Notes under the pieces: model-generated
Databases searched by the model: none
What the model saw: the letters and a program-made list of their open reading frames with translations, nothing else
What the model was told of the DNA's origin: nothing
Source of the DNA: Helicobacter sp. MIT 11-5569
Lineage (GTDB): Bacteria > Campylobacterota > Campylobacteria > Campylobacterales > Helicobacteraceae
DNA length: 64,000 nt
Reading direction: 5' to 3'
Assembly: GCF_000765695.2 (NCBI RefSeq)
Contig: NZ_JRPB02000002.1
Coordinates: 1-64,000, forward strand
Shown here: positions 17,495 to 25,558 of the stretch, piece by piece
How the letters are laid out: each line of letters opens with the position of its first letter
Position numbering within the stretch: position 1 is the stretch's first letter
Made by a program: the position numbers and the translations under genes

Positions 17495-17520
17495 TTAGGT
17501 AGAATCCTACCTAATTTTTT
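17495..17520 (+). terminator. Terminator-like hairpin between gpmI and mraY
   Basis: A perfect 8-bp stem (TTAGGTAG, loop AATC, CTACCTAA) is followed directly by TTTTTT on the + strand. It has the form of an intrinsic terminator but stands upstream of mraY in a divergent gap, so it would stop antisense transcription out of gpmI or attenuate mraY. Confidence 0.5.
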
Positions 17521-17550
17521 CCTAAAATTTCATTTATAAGTGTTAGATTT

Positions 17551-18609
17551 ATGCTTTATTATTTATATGCCTTTTTTGATATTAATTTGTTTCAGTATAT
17601 TACAGTGCGTTCAGCCATAGCATTTTTTACTGCTTTTTTGCTTACGATTTTTATATTGCCTTATTATATTGTGTGGGCGCAAAAAAAGCAGGCAAATCAG
17701 CCAATTTCAAAATTTGCTCCTAAAAACCATCGCCAAAAAGCAAACACGCCAACAATGGGTGGAATCGTTTTTGTTGGCACAACATTGCTTGCGACATTAC
17801 TTTGTGCAAAACTTACACATGCTTATATTTTGCTTGGAATCTTAACTTTGCTTTGTTTTGCTCTACTTGGAGTTAGTGATGATTATTCTAAAATCTCGCA
17901 AAATAAAAATGCTGGAATGTCTGCTAAAAAAAAGTTTTATTTACAAATTTTTATGAGTTTTATATTGTCTTTGGCTTTGTATTGGACGCCTTTAAATACA
18001 GAATTTTATGTGCCATTTTTCAAAAATTCTCTTTTTGATTGGGGGATATTTGGGGTTTTGTTTTGGACACTTGTGTTTGTAGCAACAAGTAATGCAGTCA
18101 ATCTCACAGATGGTTTAGATGGTTTAGTTGCGATTCCATCTATTTATGCGCTCACTTCTTTAAGTGTGTTTGTGTATGTAACTGGGCATAGTGGATTAAG
18201 CGCATATCTTTTATATCCAAAAGTGCTTGATAGCGGAGAGCTTGTGATTTTATCTGCAGCTTTGATTGGAGCTCTCATTGGGTTTTTGTGGTATAACTGC
18301 CACCCTGCACAAGTGTTTATGGGGGATAGCGGGAGCTTAAGTCTTGGGGGATTTATTGCTTATATGGCGATTGTTTCTAAAAATGAGATTCTATTATTTT
18401 TGATTGGGTTTATTTTTGTGGTGGAAGCTTTGTCTGTAATTTTACAAATTGGAAGTTACAAAACGCGTGGGAAAAAGATATTTCTTATGGCACCTTTGCA
18501 CCACCATTTTGAAGAAAAAGGTTTAAGTGAAAGTAAGATTATTGTGCGCTTTTGGATTGTTGCACTAATGAGTAATCTTATTGCGCTCTTAACGCTAAAA
18601 CTCCGCTAA
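17551..18609 (+). CDS. mraY: Phospho-MurNAc-pentapeptide transferase
   Basis: 352-residue inner-membrane enzyme that transfers phospho-MurNAc-pentapeptide from UDP to undecaprenyl phosphate, making lipid I. About ten membrane segments are visible. Conserved motifs are [12 protein letters not shown] (60s), GVSDDYSK with the catalytic Asp pair, [24 protein letters not shown], and the cytoplasmic [12 protein letters not shown] loop. It is followed by murD after 10 bases, forming a two-gene peptidoglycan unit. Confidence 0.97.
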   Translation: MLYYLYAFFDINLFQYITVRSAIAFFTAFLLTIFILPYYIVWAQKKQANQPISKFAPKNHRQKANTPTMGGIVFVGTTLLATLLCAKLTHAYILLGILTLLCFALLGVSDDYSKISQNKNAGMSAKKKFYLQIFMSFILSLALYWTPLNTEFYVPFFKNSLFDWGIFGVLFWTLVFVATSNAVNLTDGLDGLVAIPSIYALTSLSVFVYVTGHSGLSAYLLYPKVLDSGELVILSAALIGALIGFLWYNCHPAQVFMGDSGSLSLGGFIAYMAIVSKNEILLFLIGFIFVVEALSVILQIGSYKTRGKKIFLMAPLHHHFEEKGLSESKIIVRFWIVALMSNLIALLTLKLR

Positions 18610-18619
18610 AGGATATATA

Positions 18620-19873
18620 ATGCTAATACTTTTGGGGTTTGGAGGGACAAATCAAGCGATTGCAGAATCGTATGCCCCAGTTTTGGTTTTTGATGATAAT
18701 TTTAACACGCTAAGTTATGATGATTTTGGAAATGCACTTTATCCTAGTGCGTATTTACCAGAAGTTTTATCAACACATCTTGATGCACAGATTATTACAA
18801 GTCCCGGGATTCCACCAAGTAATACAATGGTGCAAACAGCCCTTTCTTTTATCAAACAATATCCTAGTATGCACTTTTTAAGTGAATATGATTTTTTTGC
18901 TTCCAAAATGCCAGCGTCTGTGTGGATTAGTGGGACAAATGGTAAAACAACAACAACACAAATGCTAACACATTTGCTACAATCTTTTGGCGCGCAAAGT
19001 GGTGGAAATATTGGCACACCTTTAGCGAAATTAGACTTTAATGCTCCTCTTTGGGTGCTAGAAACAAGTTCTTTTACGCTGCATTACACAGAAATTGCAA
19101 AGCCAAATTTATATCTTTTGCTTCCTATTTCTCAAGACCATATTAGTTGGCATGGAAGTTATGCAGATTATATTGCTGATAAGCTAAAGCCGATTCTATC
19201 CTTAGGAGAAAAAGAAATTGCAATTTTGCCTAAAAGTGTTGAGGGGCATTCTTATTGTAAGGAATCGCTTGGGAAGCTTATATTTTATGAAAATGCAAAT
19301 GATTTGGCAAAAGAATTTGGGCTAGATTTAAAACAAATCCACTTTAAAGAGCCATTTTTATTAGATGCGACTTTGGCTTTATGTGCAGAAAAAATTTTAT
19401 TTTTACAAAATAATTACGCGCTTTTAAATGCCTTTAAAATTGGGGCGCATAAAATGGAAGAATTTTATGACAAAGCAGGGAATCTTTGGGTTGATGATAG
19501 CAAAGGAACGAATATTGATGCAACGATGGAAGCACTAAAATGTTATCAAGACAAAAAGATTCTTTTAGTGCTTGGTGGTGATGATAAGGGTGCAGATTTA
19601 AGTCCGCTTTTTGGCGTAATTCAAAGATTGGAAGTTGAGATTTTTGCGATTGGAAGTAATACAGAAAAGCTTTGCGCTCTTGCGCAAGGAATCGCACAAT
19701 GTCAAGCTTGCTACACGCTTGAAGTAGCGGTAAAAAGCATAAAACAAAGGCTTTTAGAAAGTAAAGATTCTAAAAATTATGTCGCAATGTTATCCCCTGC
19801 TGCTGCAAGCTTAGACCAGTTTAGCTCTTATAAAGAAAGGGGCGAGAAGTTTAAGCTTAATGCCCTTAGTTAA
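18620..19873 (+). CDS. murD: UDP-MurNAc-L-alanine--D-glutamate ligase
   Basis: 417-residue cytoplasmic Mur ligase adding D-glutamate to UDP-MurNAc-L-alanine. The ATP loop ISGTNGKTTTTQ is near residue 100. GGNIGTPL, the ETSSFTLHY substrate region, the NAFKIGAHKMEEFY stretch (C-terminal part of the middle domain), DDSKGTNIDA and the LSPAAASLDQFSSYKERGE C-terminal domain motif all follow. It is somewhat shorter than E. coli MurD (438), as usual in this group. The last 8 bases overlap the convergent priA gene. Confidence 0.96.
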   Translation: MLILLGFGGTNQAIAESYAPVLVFDDNFNTLSYDDFGNALYPSAYLPEVLSTHLDAQIITSPGIPPSNTMVQTALSFIKQYPSMHFLSEYDFFASKMPASVWISGTNGKTTTTQMLTHLLQSFGAQSGGNIGTPLAKLDFNAPLWVLETSSFTLHYTEIAKPNLYLLLPISQDHISWHGSYADYIADKLKPILSLGEKEIAILPKSVEGHSYCKESLGKLIFYENANDLAKEFGLDLKQIHFKEPFLLDATLALCAEKILFLQNNYALLNAFKIGAHKMEEFYDKAGNLWVDDSKGTNIDATMEALKCYQDKKILLVLGGDDKGADLSPLFGVIQRLEVEIFAIGSNTEKLCALAQGIAQCQACYTLEVAVKSIKQRLLESKDSKNYVAMLSPAAASLDQFSSYKERGEKFKLNALS

Positions 19874-21731
19874 ACTCAATAGGGTCTAAGTCAATCTCGC
19901 AAGTAAAGTTACGCAGTGGCAAAAGTGCAATGTGTAAATCTTTTGCACTTGGTGAGCGCAATAAAATTAAATATCTCCATTTGTCTAAAATGCGTTCAAT
20001 CGGTGCTTCTCCGCTGCCTACAATCTCAACATTTAGCATTTTTTCTTGGATTTGCTGCTTAAGAATATTTAAGGCTTCTTGCATATAATTTTGTGCTTTT
20101 ATTTGATTTTTATGGTTGAAGTGGATAAGTCCTAAACGCGCAAAAGGGGGATATAAATTATCACGCATTGCAAGTTCATCTTCTAAAAATAATTGATAAT
20201 CTTGTAAATAATATTTAAAAAAATCCGGATAAATTGTCTGAATGATGACTTCTCCACTTTCCTTGCGTCCGCTTCTTCCAGAGAGTTGAAACATTAAGGC
20301 TAATGCGCGCTCTCTTGCTCTATAATCACTTCCTTTTAAAATATAATCGAGCCCCAAAGCAACGCTTAATGCCACATTGTGGTAATCATGTCCTTTGGAG
20401 AGCATTTGTGTTCCCACTAAAATATCAAGAGTTTTGTGATTAAAAGCATCAAGGGTTTGTGTAAGTTTTTTTTGTGTTGTGATAGAATCGCGGTCAAAAC
20501 ACGCAATATTACTATTTGGCAAGGATTTTTGCAAAGTTTTTGCAAATTCTTGTGTTCCTATGCGCAAGGATTGTAACTCACTCTTACAATTTGGGCAAAC
20601 TTTGGGAATAGGGCATGTGTAGTGGCAATAATGGCATTTTAGGCTAGAATCCTTAGAGTGCAAACTCAAAGATACACTACAATTTGGGCATTCTATTGTT
20701 TCTTTGCATTGTGCGCAAAGCAAATGTTTGAAATTAGCGCGTGTAGGCAGAAAAACAATGGCTTGTTTTGCATTTTCAAAGTTTTTTTGTAATGCTTCTA
20801 AAATTGTAGGCTCTACGGATTCTGCACTTTGGCAAAAATGATAATGTTTTTGTGTCTCAAAATGCGTGCCTTTTAGACGAAAGAGACTATTTTGTATTTT
20901 AGCGCGATGATAGGTTGTAACAAGTGGGGTTGCAGAGCCTAGCAGAATTTTAAGATTCTGGGTTTTAGCAAGATAGAGTGCAACATCGCGCGCATGGTAG
21001 CGTGGGTTTGAGCTTGATTTATAAGCATCATCGTGTTCTTCATCAATAATGATTAAATCTAAATTTGTAAGTGGAAGAAATAATGCTGAACGTGCGCCAG
21101 CTAGGATTCTTATTTTGCCTCCTTTTAAATTTTGCAAGATTTTATTTTTTTTAGCTTTAGTAACTTTAGAATGCCAAAAAGCCAAACAATCCCCAAAAAT
21201 TGTTTTTAAACGTTTTTCCATTTGCGGAGTTAAAGCAATTTCAGGTATTAAAAATAAGACATTTTTGCCTTTTTTAAGTGTTTGATTAAATAAGTGCATA
21301 TAAATTTCTGTTTTACCGCTGCCTGTATCTCCAAAAAGTAAGGAATCTTGGTGTGTATTAATAAAATTCAAAGCTTCAAGCTGTTTTTTGCTCAAAGGAT
21401 TTAAGGGAAAATCTAAGGATTCTAATTGTGTCGTATAGGAATCTTCAAAAGGAGTAAAAAGACTAAAAGCAAGAGAATGTGATGTGCAATAATAGCTTGC
21501 AATAAATTCTGCAAGTTGGCATTGGGATTGTGAAAAGTGGAATCCTAAAGGCATGGCTTTTTTGCATTCAAATTTTGGTTCTTGGCATTCTTGTAGCACA
21601 ACACCTTTAGTTTCTTTGGAATGTAAAGAAATACTAACAAGTCTGCCTTTTTGTAGTGGAATCTCGCTGAAATAGGTTAGCAAAGGAGAATTTTGCTTTA
21701 AGATAATAATATGGTAGAAAAATTTTTGCAA
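19866..21731 (-). CDS. priA: Primosomal replication restart helicase PriA
   Basis: 621-residue superfamily 2 helicase that reloads the replisome at stalled forks. Walker A GDTGSGKTEIY, DEAH-type box IIDEEHDDAY, GSATPLVTTY, the zinc-binding cysteine cluster (CAQCKETIECPNC through CPNCKSEL) and the QLSGRSGRKESGE motif VI are all present. Compared with E. coli PriA (732) the N-terminal domain is shortened, which is normal in Helicobacter. The only plausible start is TTG at 21731, with no ATG nearby and a weak ribosome binding site. It begins 3 bases after the stop of the small upstream gene. Confidence 0.94.
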   Translation of the reverse strand: MQKFFYHIIILKQNSPLLTYFSEIPLQKGRLVSISLHSKETKGVVLQECQEPKFECKKAMPLGFHFSQSQCQLAEFIASYYCTSHSLAFSLFTPFEDSYTTQLESLDFPLNPLSKKQLEALNFINTHQDSLLFGDTGSGKTEIYMHLFNQTLKKGKNVLFLIPEIALTPQMEKRLKTIFGDCLAFWHSKVTKAKKNKILQNLKGGKIRILAGARSALFLPLTNLDLIIIDEEHDDAYKSSSNPRYHARDVALYLAKTQNLKILLGSATPLVTTYHRAKIQNSLFRLKGTHFETQKHYHFCQSAESVEPTILEALQKNFENAKQAIVFLPTRANFKHLLCAQCKETIECPNCSVSLSLHSKDSSLKCHYCHYTCPIPKVCPNCKSELQSLRIGTQEFAKTLQKSLPNSNIACFDRDSITTQKKLTQTLDAFNHKTLDILVGTQMLSKGHDYHNVALSVALGLDYILKGSDYRARERALALMFQLSGRSGRKESGEVIIQTIYPDFFKYYLQDYQLFLEDELAMRDNLYPPFARLGLIHFNHKNQIKAQNYMQEALNILKQQIQEKMLNVEIVGSGEAPIERILDKWRYLILLRSPSAKDLHIALLPLRNFTCEIDLDPIEFN

Positions 21732-21734
21732 GTG

Positions 21735-21974
21735 CTAGTTTTGATTAGGTTGTTCTTCTGGAATCTGAAGTTTTTGTGTCGCTTGAATAATGCTAGATTC
21801 TAGTATGGTTTTTACTTCATAAGATTCCAAAAACGCACGCAAAAGGTCGCGTGGATTTATGGTGTTAGAAGTATCTGTAATTGCTTTTAGCGCATCAAGG
21901 GTTGTAGGGGAAATCTCGTTAGTTGGAATATCAAAAAAACGCCCAGAGACGCAAACACGAAAAATATTATCCAT
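21735..21974 (-). CDS. Small conserved-looking protein of unknown function
   Basis: 79 residues, predicted cytosolic, no signal or membrane segment. It begins MDNIFRVCVSGRFFDIPTNE and ends with a Gln/Asn-rich tail. I do not recognise the family. It lies between a coiled-coil gene and priA on the same strand, with gaps of 5 and 3 bases, so it is most likely cotranscribed and possibly translationally coupled with priA. Confidence 0.65.
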   Translation of the reverse strand: MDNIFRVCVSGRFFDIPTNEISPTTLDALKAITDTSNTINPRDLLRAFLESYEVKTILESSIIQATQKLQIPEEQPNQN

Positions 21975-21979
21975 AAAAT

Positions 21980-22213
21980 TTAGCGTCCTAGTGCATTTTG
22001 GATTTTGCTTAATACGCCTTCTAGCTCACGCTCTTTTGCGCCGATTTCATCATAAAGTGAGCTAATTTCAGAATTTTTTGCTTCATTTTCAGCTTTTAAA
22101 AGCACGATTTGTTGGCGCAAGGATTGGTTTTCATCACGTTGTTTTTGCAGCGCATCAACAAGCGCATCAACGCTTTCTAGGAGTTTGTTTGAAATATTTT
22201 TAGCTTCTTCCAT
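21980..22213 (-). CDS. Short coiled-coil protein, possibly ZapB-like
   Basis: 77 residues, almost entirely heptad-repeat coiled coil (SLRQQIVLLKAENEAKNSEI), no signal. The start at 22213 (MEEAKNISN) is chosen over the longer frame because AAGGAA lies six bases upstream. Size and coiled-coil character recall ZapB-type cell division or SlyX-type proteins, but there is no decisive motif. It heads the gene run leading to priA. Confidence 0.6.
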   Translation of the reverse strand: MEEAKNISNKLLESVDALVDALQKQRDENQSLRQQIVLLKAENEAKNSEISSLYDEIGAKERELEGVLSKIQNALGR

Positions 22214-22294
22214 TGCGATTCCTTGATTTAAATGAGTGCTATATTTTAGCATTATTTTTTAGGATTTTTAGAAATTTTGCTAAATTTTTAAGGA

Positions 22295-22313
22295 ACCTTT
22301 TAAGAGAAAAGGT
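22295..22313. other. Hairpin at left border of the secretion island
   Basis: ACCTTTT, loop AAGAG, AAAAGGT form a perfect 7-bp stem in the divergent gap between the coiled-coil gene and the first island gene. There is no adjoining T-run on the + strand. It may be a terminator remnant or mark the left junction of the island. Confidence 0.35.
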
Positions 22314-22388
22314 GTTTTAGATGATTTGCGTGAAAATATACACAGAAAAAAACAAAGCTTTAGTTTTAATGATTAAAAAGGAGAAACA

Positions 22389-22828
22389 ATGAAAATCAAT
22401 AAATTTAAATCATTCCTGCTCGCAAGTCTTATGCTTTTAGGAGTATCTCAACTTCAAGCGCAATCCACAGAGGATTTTTCCTGTCAAAGAGAATATGAAT
22501 TAGGAATACACAAAGGTTATGATAAAGGTTTAGAATTAGGAATGAAAAATGGCTATGAAAGAGGCGAAAAGATACATTAAATGACATTAAGGAAATATTA
22601 AAACTTTATGAGAGTAAATATATTATTCCTTCTCGGCAAAAACGATTATTGCAAGATACTGATATTGAAGAATGGCAAAATTTTAAACTTCAAAAGACAA
22701 GCAAAAACTTAGATATTATTAAAAAAGCAAAAGTCTTATATGGTGAAGAGGAAAACTCTTATAATGTGCTTTTCTTCAGTGAATTAGAGAAAAAAGACTT
22801 CTGTGCGCAATTTGGAATCTGCCAGTAA
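22389..22828 (+). pseudogene. Exported small protein of the T4SS island, frameshifted
   Basis: A signal peptide (KSFLLASLMLLGVSQLQAQ) leads a mature region with tandem Gly-Tyr/Lys repeats (LGIHKGYDKGLELGMKNGYERG). The frame then stops at 22578-22580. Adding one A to the run at 22567-22570 restores an open frame of about 146 residues that continues KDTLNDIKEILKLYE and ends FCAQFGICQ at 22828. This is therefore a one-base deletion in a homopolymer. I do not recognise the family. Its position at the head of the island and AAAAGGAG before the start suggest a periplasmic component of the secretion system. Confidence 0.65.
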
Positions 22829-22837
22829 GGAGAAGTA

Positions 22838-24145
22838 ATGAAAAAAATAAATCAAAATCCTCAATTAGCAGGTAAAATTCATTGTTGCGCTCCGCAAAAT
22901 GCAGAGCAACAATCAAGACTAATAAGCCTTGACTATAATTATACAAAGAAGTATAATTACAACAATGAATGTGGTATTCATTTTTGCTCCTTAAAGGGCA
23001 TAAATTTCAACCGCAGGGGGTTCAGACCTGTGGCTGACACCCTTAATGCAATTATAGCATACTCCAAAAAATCTACAAAAAAATCGTTGCAGCTTTTCTT
23101 TCATTAATGCTTTTTACAAATAACGCTTTTGCCATAGACTTAGGAAGTATTGCAGATTCTATGATTGATAATGCTTTAGGCAAATTTGGCAATTCTGTAT
23201 TTGGTAATTTAAACAAATATTCTCAAGGATTACTTGAAGTTTGTTATGTGCCTGAAAATATAAATCTTAATGATTTGGGTGATATTTGCTCTCTAGCAGA
23301 TACATTAGATAAATTAGAACTTGATGTATGCGCTATTGCTCCAAGCATACCTGGTATGAAAAAGAAAGATAGAAGCATAGGACTTAAAGGCGTTAAAAGA
23401 TTTTGTAGAGATAAATCAAAAGAATTTGAAGACGCAGTTAGTGTTGGAGTAAGTGGTGTAGTAGAAAATGTGGGATTAGATGGTGAGGAACTTAAAGGAA
23501 CACTACCAAGCGGTGAAAATGTAAAAGAATATTTACAAAAATGGGATTTAAAAAATGTGCTTCAAAATAGTGATTCTCCTGTTGCTAAATATTTTATAGA
23601 GGGCAAGTTTGAAGAAGTTTCTCTTTTTATGGAATATGCAAAAATTAATAACAAACCTATAAAAGATATAAAGGTAGATGATATTAAAGCACCTGCTTCA
23701 TTGGAGGCTTATAAAAATGGAATTCAAGAAGCAATTAGAACTAAAAAATCTTTAAATGAGGACTTAAGCACAAACTCTATAAGTAATATTATAAAAGAAA
23801 AAGTCAAAGGTAAAAAAGAACAAGAAGCAACCACTGCAAGCAATGAATATATGAATAAAGTGAAGCAGGAATTTAATGTTGCTAAAAACAATGAAATTGC
23901 CTATCTAAAAGCAACAACAAGCCAAAAATATCCAATTCCTATTTGATTTGCGTCCTAAAGTTATTTCAGAGATTAGAAAACAACAAATGCAAGAAATTGA
24001 ACTCATCTCCAACATAGAATACAAATACCAAAGAAAATATGAACTTGCAAAATTAATTGCGGATAAAGAAATTATCCTTGCACAAGAATTTGATGAGGAT
24101 TCTGCAAAAGCAGAAATAGACAATCTTGTAAATTCTGTAAAGTAA
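22838..24145 (+). pseudogene. Exported T4SS-island protein, interrupted and frameshifted
   Basis: The main open part (23107-23946) begins inside a signal peptide: in-frame codons upstream read KKIVAAFLSLMLFTNNAFA, but no start codon precedes them before a stop at 23044-23046. The ATG at 22838 (MKKI..., ribosome binding site AAGGAGAAG) looks like the original start, now separated by about 200 bases of palindrome-rich sequence in another frame. A second lesion is at 23943: one extra T would join the frame to 23948-24145 (FDLRPKVISEIRKQQM...EIDNLVNSVK). The mature protein has several Cys residues and a long charged helical C-terminal half. It may be a VirB5/TrbJ-like periplasmic component, judged only by position and export signal. 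Confidence 0.6.
22877..22970. repeat. Cloverleaf-like palindromic insert (element 0)
   Basis: An outer perfect 11-bp inverted repeat (ATTCATTGTTG at 22877-22887, CAACAATGAAT at 22960-22970) encloses three hairpins: 22881-22892 with 22904-22913 (2-nt bulge, competing with the outer stem), TCAAG/CTTGA at 22913-22917 and 22928-22932, and a perfect 9-bp TAATTATAC/GTATAATTA stem at 22936-22959. A further imperfect GC-rich hairpin lies at 23016-23043. The whole 22850-23064 stretch separates a start codon from its signal peptide, so it appears inserted. It could be a non-autonomous IS200/IS605-type remnant, whose ends are palindromic; no transposase is present. Confidence 0.55.
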
Positions 24146-24156
24146 TAGGGGAATAA

Positions 24157-24996
24157 ATGGAAAATCTTAATCAAGAATCACAAACAACAGAGACAACAGA
24201 AGTAAAAAAAGTAGAAGCTAAAGCCAAAAAAGGCGAAAGAAAAGAGCATTCTAAAGAATCTCTAAACTTTAAATGTGAGCAGTTTTTTGGTAAGAATTGG
24301 AAATTTGTAGGAGGATTTATTGCAGTTGCGCTTTTAGTCTTTGCTTATGAAATTTCAAATATTAGTGAGAGAATGGAAACATTAGAAGAAGTCGTTAGAG
24401 AAAATAATGGTAAAGTCGTGCTAACCACAACAGATGGGAGAGCTATCAAAGTAACTAAAGAACCACTAAAAGCAGAATATCTCAAGCAATTTGCTATTTC
24501 TATCTTTTTAAATAATTTCATTGTTTCAAGAAGCCAGCTAACAAATAATTTTGAAAAGCCAAATTTCAAAAACTATGATGAAGTGTTAGATAATGTGCCA
24601 AGTCTCCGCAATATTTTAAGAAACTTTATAGATTCTAAAAATGATGAGAAAGCAGGAATCAAAGCAAATCCACAAGCAGTGGGAGATTTAAGGGCTTATG
24701 TGCAATGGCTAATTTCTGCAGTAGCACAAGATAAACTTCCTGAATATATCGCGATTAAAGATTATAACCTAGAAAAATATGAGTATAGTGGAAATTCCTT
24801 TGATATAGAGCTTTCTATTATCATCATAGCTCAAAGTTATATCCTAAGCCAAAATGAATACAAGCAACAACAAGGAATCTTTAAATTAAAAGCACAAGGC
24901 GATTTTGATTTAAGCAAATCTAGCGATATTAATCCCTATGGAATGCGTATTAATTCTTTAAAGATTCAACCTGTGGTGAAAGATACTAAAGCTTAA
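24157..24996 (+). CDS. Bitopic membrane protein, VirB8/TraE-like topology
   Basis: 279 residues: a charged Lys/Glu-rich cytoplasmic N-terminus (1-48), one membrane helix (about 49-66, WKFVGGFIAVALLVFAYEI), then a short coiled-coil stretch and a soluble periplasmic domain ending in KLKAQGDFDLSKSSDINPYG. This topology and the position between an exported protein and VirB4 match VirB8-type assembly proteins of type IV secretion. No motif proves it. The start at 24157 has AGGGGAA upstream. Unlike its neighbours the gene is intact. Confidence 0.5.
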   Translation: MENLNQESQTTETTEVKKVEAKAKKGERKEHSKESLNFKCEQFFGKNWKFVGGFIAVALLVFAYEISNISERMETLEEVVRENNGKVVLTTTDGRAIKVTKEPLKAEYLKQFAISIFLNNFIVSRSQLTNNFEKPNFKNYDEVLDNVPSLRNILRNFIDSKNDEKAGIKANPQAVGDLRAYVQWLISAVAQDKLPEYIAIKDYNLEKYEYSGNSFDIELSIIIIAQSYILSQNEYKQQQGIFKLKAQGDFDLSKSSDINPYGMRINSLKIQPVVKDTKA

Positions 24997-25041
24997 TCAA
25001 GATAATCAACTAGACTTGGTTTATTAACTAAAGAGGCAAAA

Positions 25042-25548
25042 ATGGATGAAAATATTATAAAAATTTTTAAACTTTATGGAAAACTACAAGAATTACTAGG
25101 AAAAGAAGCGGTAGCTAATTTAACAATACTATACAACAGACATCCTGAAATGTTTGTAGATATTGAAGATGTAACAAATACAATTAATAAAGTCATTGCA
25201 AAACCAGAAATAATTGTTGAAGCCAAAAGAGATAACTTAGTAAGCGGTGAGGACGCCCAACCCTCACATCCCGATAAAAATCGGGTTTGGGCAACTGACA
25301 TATCTAGTATGTGTTCGCTTACTTCAAGTAACATTATATCAAAATCTAACGATGTATTACAAGAATCTCCCAACAAAAATTCTTCTGATAATTTCTCTTT
25401 ATTAGACAAACTAGAATCCAACCAACAAGCAATCAATCAAACTCCAAGAGTAGATGAAATTTTAAAAAATCAAGATTCTACAAAAGATTCAAACTCTCAA
25501 GATTTTAAAGATTCTGCATTAGAACAAAACAAAAGGAAGTTAAAATGA
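25042..25548 (+). CDS. Truncated toxin-like protein with shared C-terminal tail
   Basis: 168 residues in three parts. Residues 1-64 (KLYGKLQELLGKEAVANLTILYNRHPEMF...) closely follow the N-terminus of the gene at 28593. Residues about 66-95 are encoded by a palindromic insert (25239-25323). The last 45 residues are the tail shared with the genes at 27910 and 28593. The nuclease-like middle segment of the 28593 protein is missing here, so this copy is probably an inactive or recombined member. It overlaps the VirB4 start by 4 bases (ATGA), and its 3' end supplies that gene's ribosome binding site. Confidence 0.6.
   Translation: MDENIIKIFKLYGKLQELLGKEAVANLTILYNRHPEMFVDIEDVTNTINKVIAKPEIIVEAKRDNLVSGEDAQPSHPDKNRVWATDISSMCSLTSSNIISKSNDVLQESPNKNSSDNFSLLDKLESNQQAINQTPRVDEILKNQDSTKDSNSQDFKDSALEQNKRKLK
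25239..25323. repeat. In-frame cloverleaf/pseudoknot palindromic insert (element 1)
   Basis: Outer stem AGTAAGCG (25239-25246) with CGCTTACT (25316-25323). Inside: GTGAGG/CCTCAC (25247-25252, 25262-25267), whose loop holds GCCCAA (25255-25260); CCCGAT/ATCGGG (25270-25275, 25280-25285, loop AAAA); TTGGGC (25287-25292), complementary to the first loop; and ACATA/TATGT (25298-25302, 25308-25312). The insert keeps the reading frame open. Confidence 0.6.
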
Positions 25549-25558
25549 GTGTAGCATT
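25408..25558 (+). repeat. Shared-tail DNA repeat, copy A
   Basis: 137 bases from AAACTAGAA to the next gene's ATG, then 14 further bases matching copy C (MSVAL codons). It encodes the C-terminal tail ending EQNKRKLK and contains AAAGGAAG, the ribosome binding site of the following VirB4 gene. Copies B and C have the same length without gaps. Confidence 0.9.

Noticed and set aside
22838-23064. Complete IS605-type insertion sequence with tnpA or tnpB
   Set aside because: Only about 200 bases are inserted and no transposase or TnpB motif is encoded.
22838-23107. Open frame of 89 codons starting MKKINQNPQLAG
   Set aside because: After the first codons it follows the hairpin-rich insert and overruns the true signal-peptide frame; it is not a convincing protein.
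25253-25292. GCCCAAC and GTTTGGGC as an integron attC-like site
   Set aside because: The right half has an extra T, the second element lacks the AAC/GTT ends, and no integron integrase is present.
25239-25323. HDV-like or twister ribozyme
   Set aside because: There is a pseudoknot potential, but the order of stems and the conserved core bases of these ribozymes do not match by eye.
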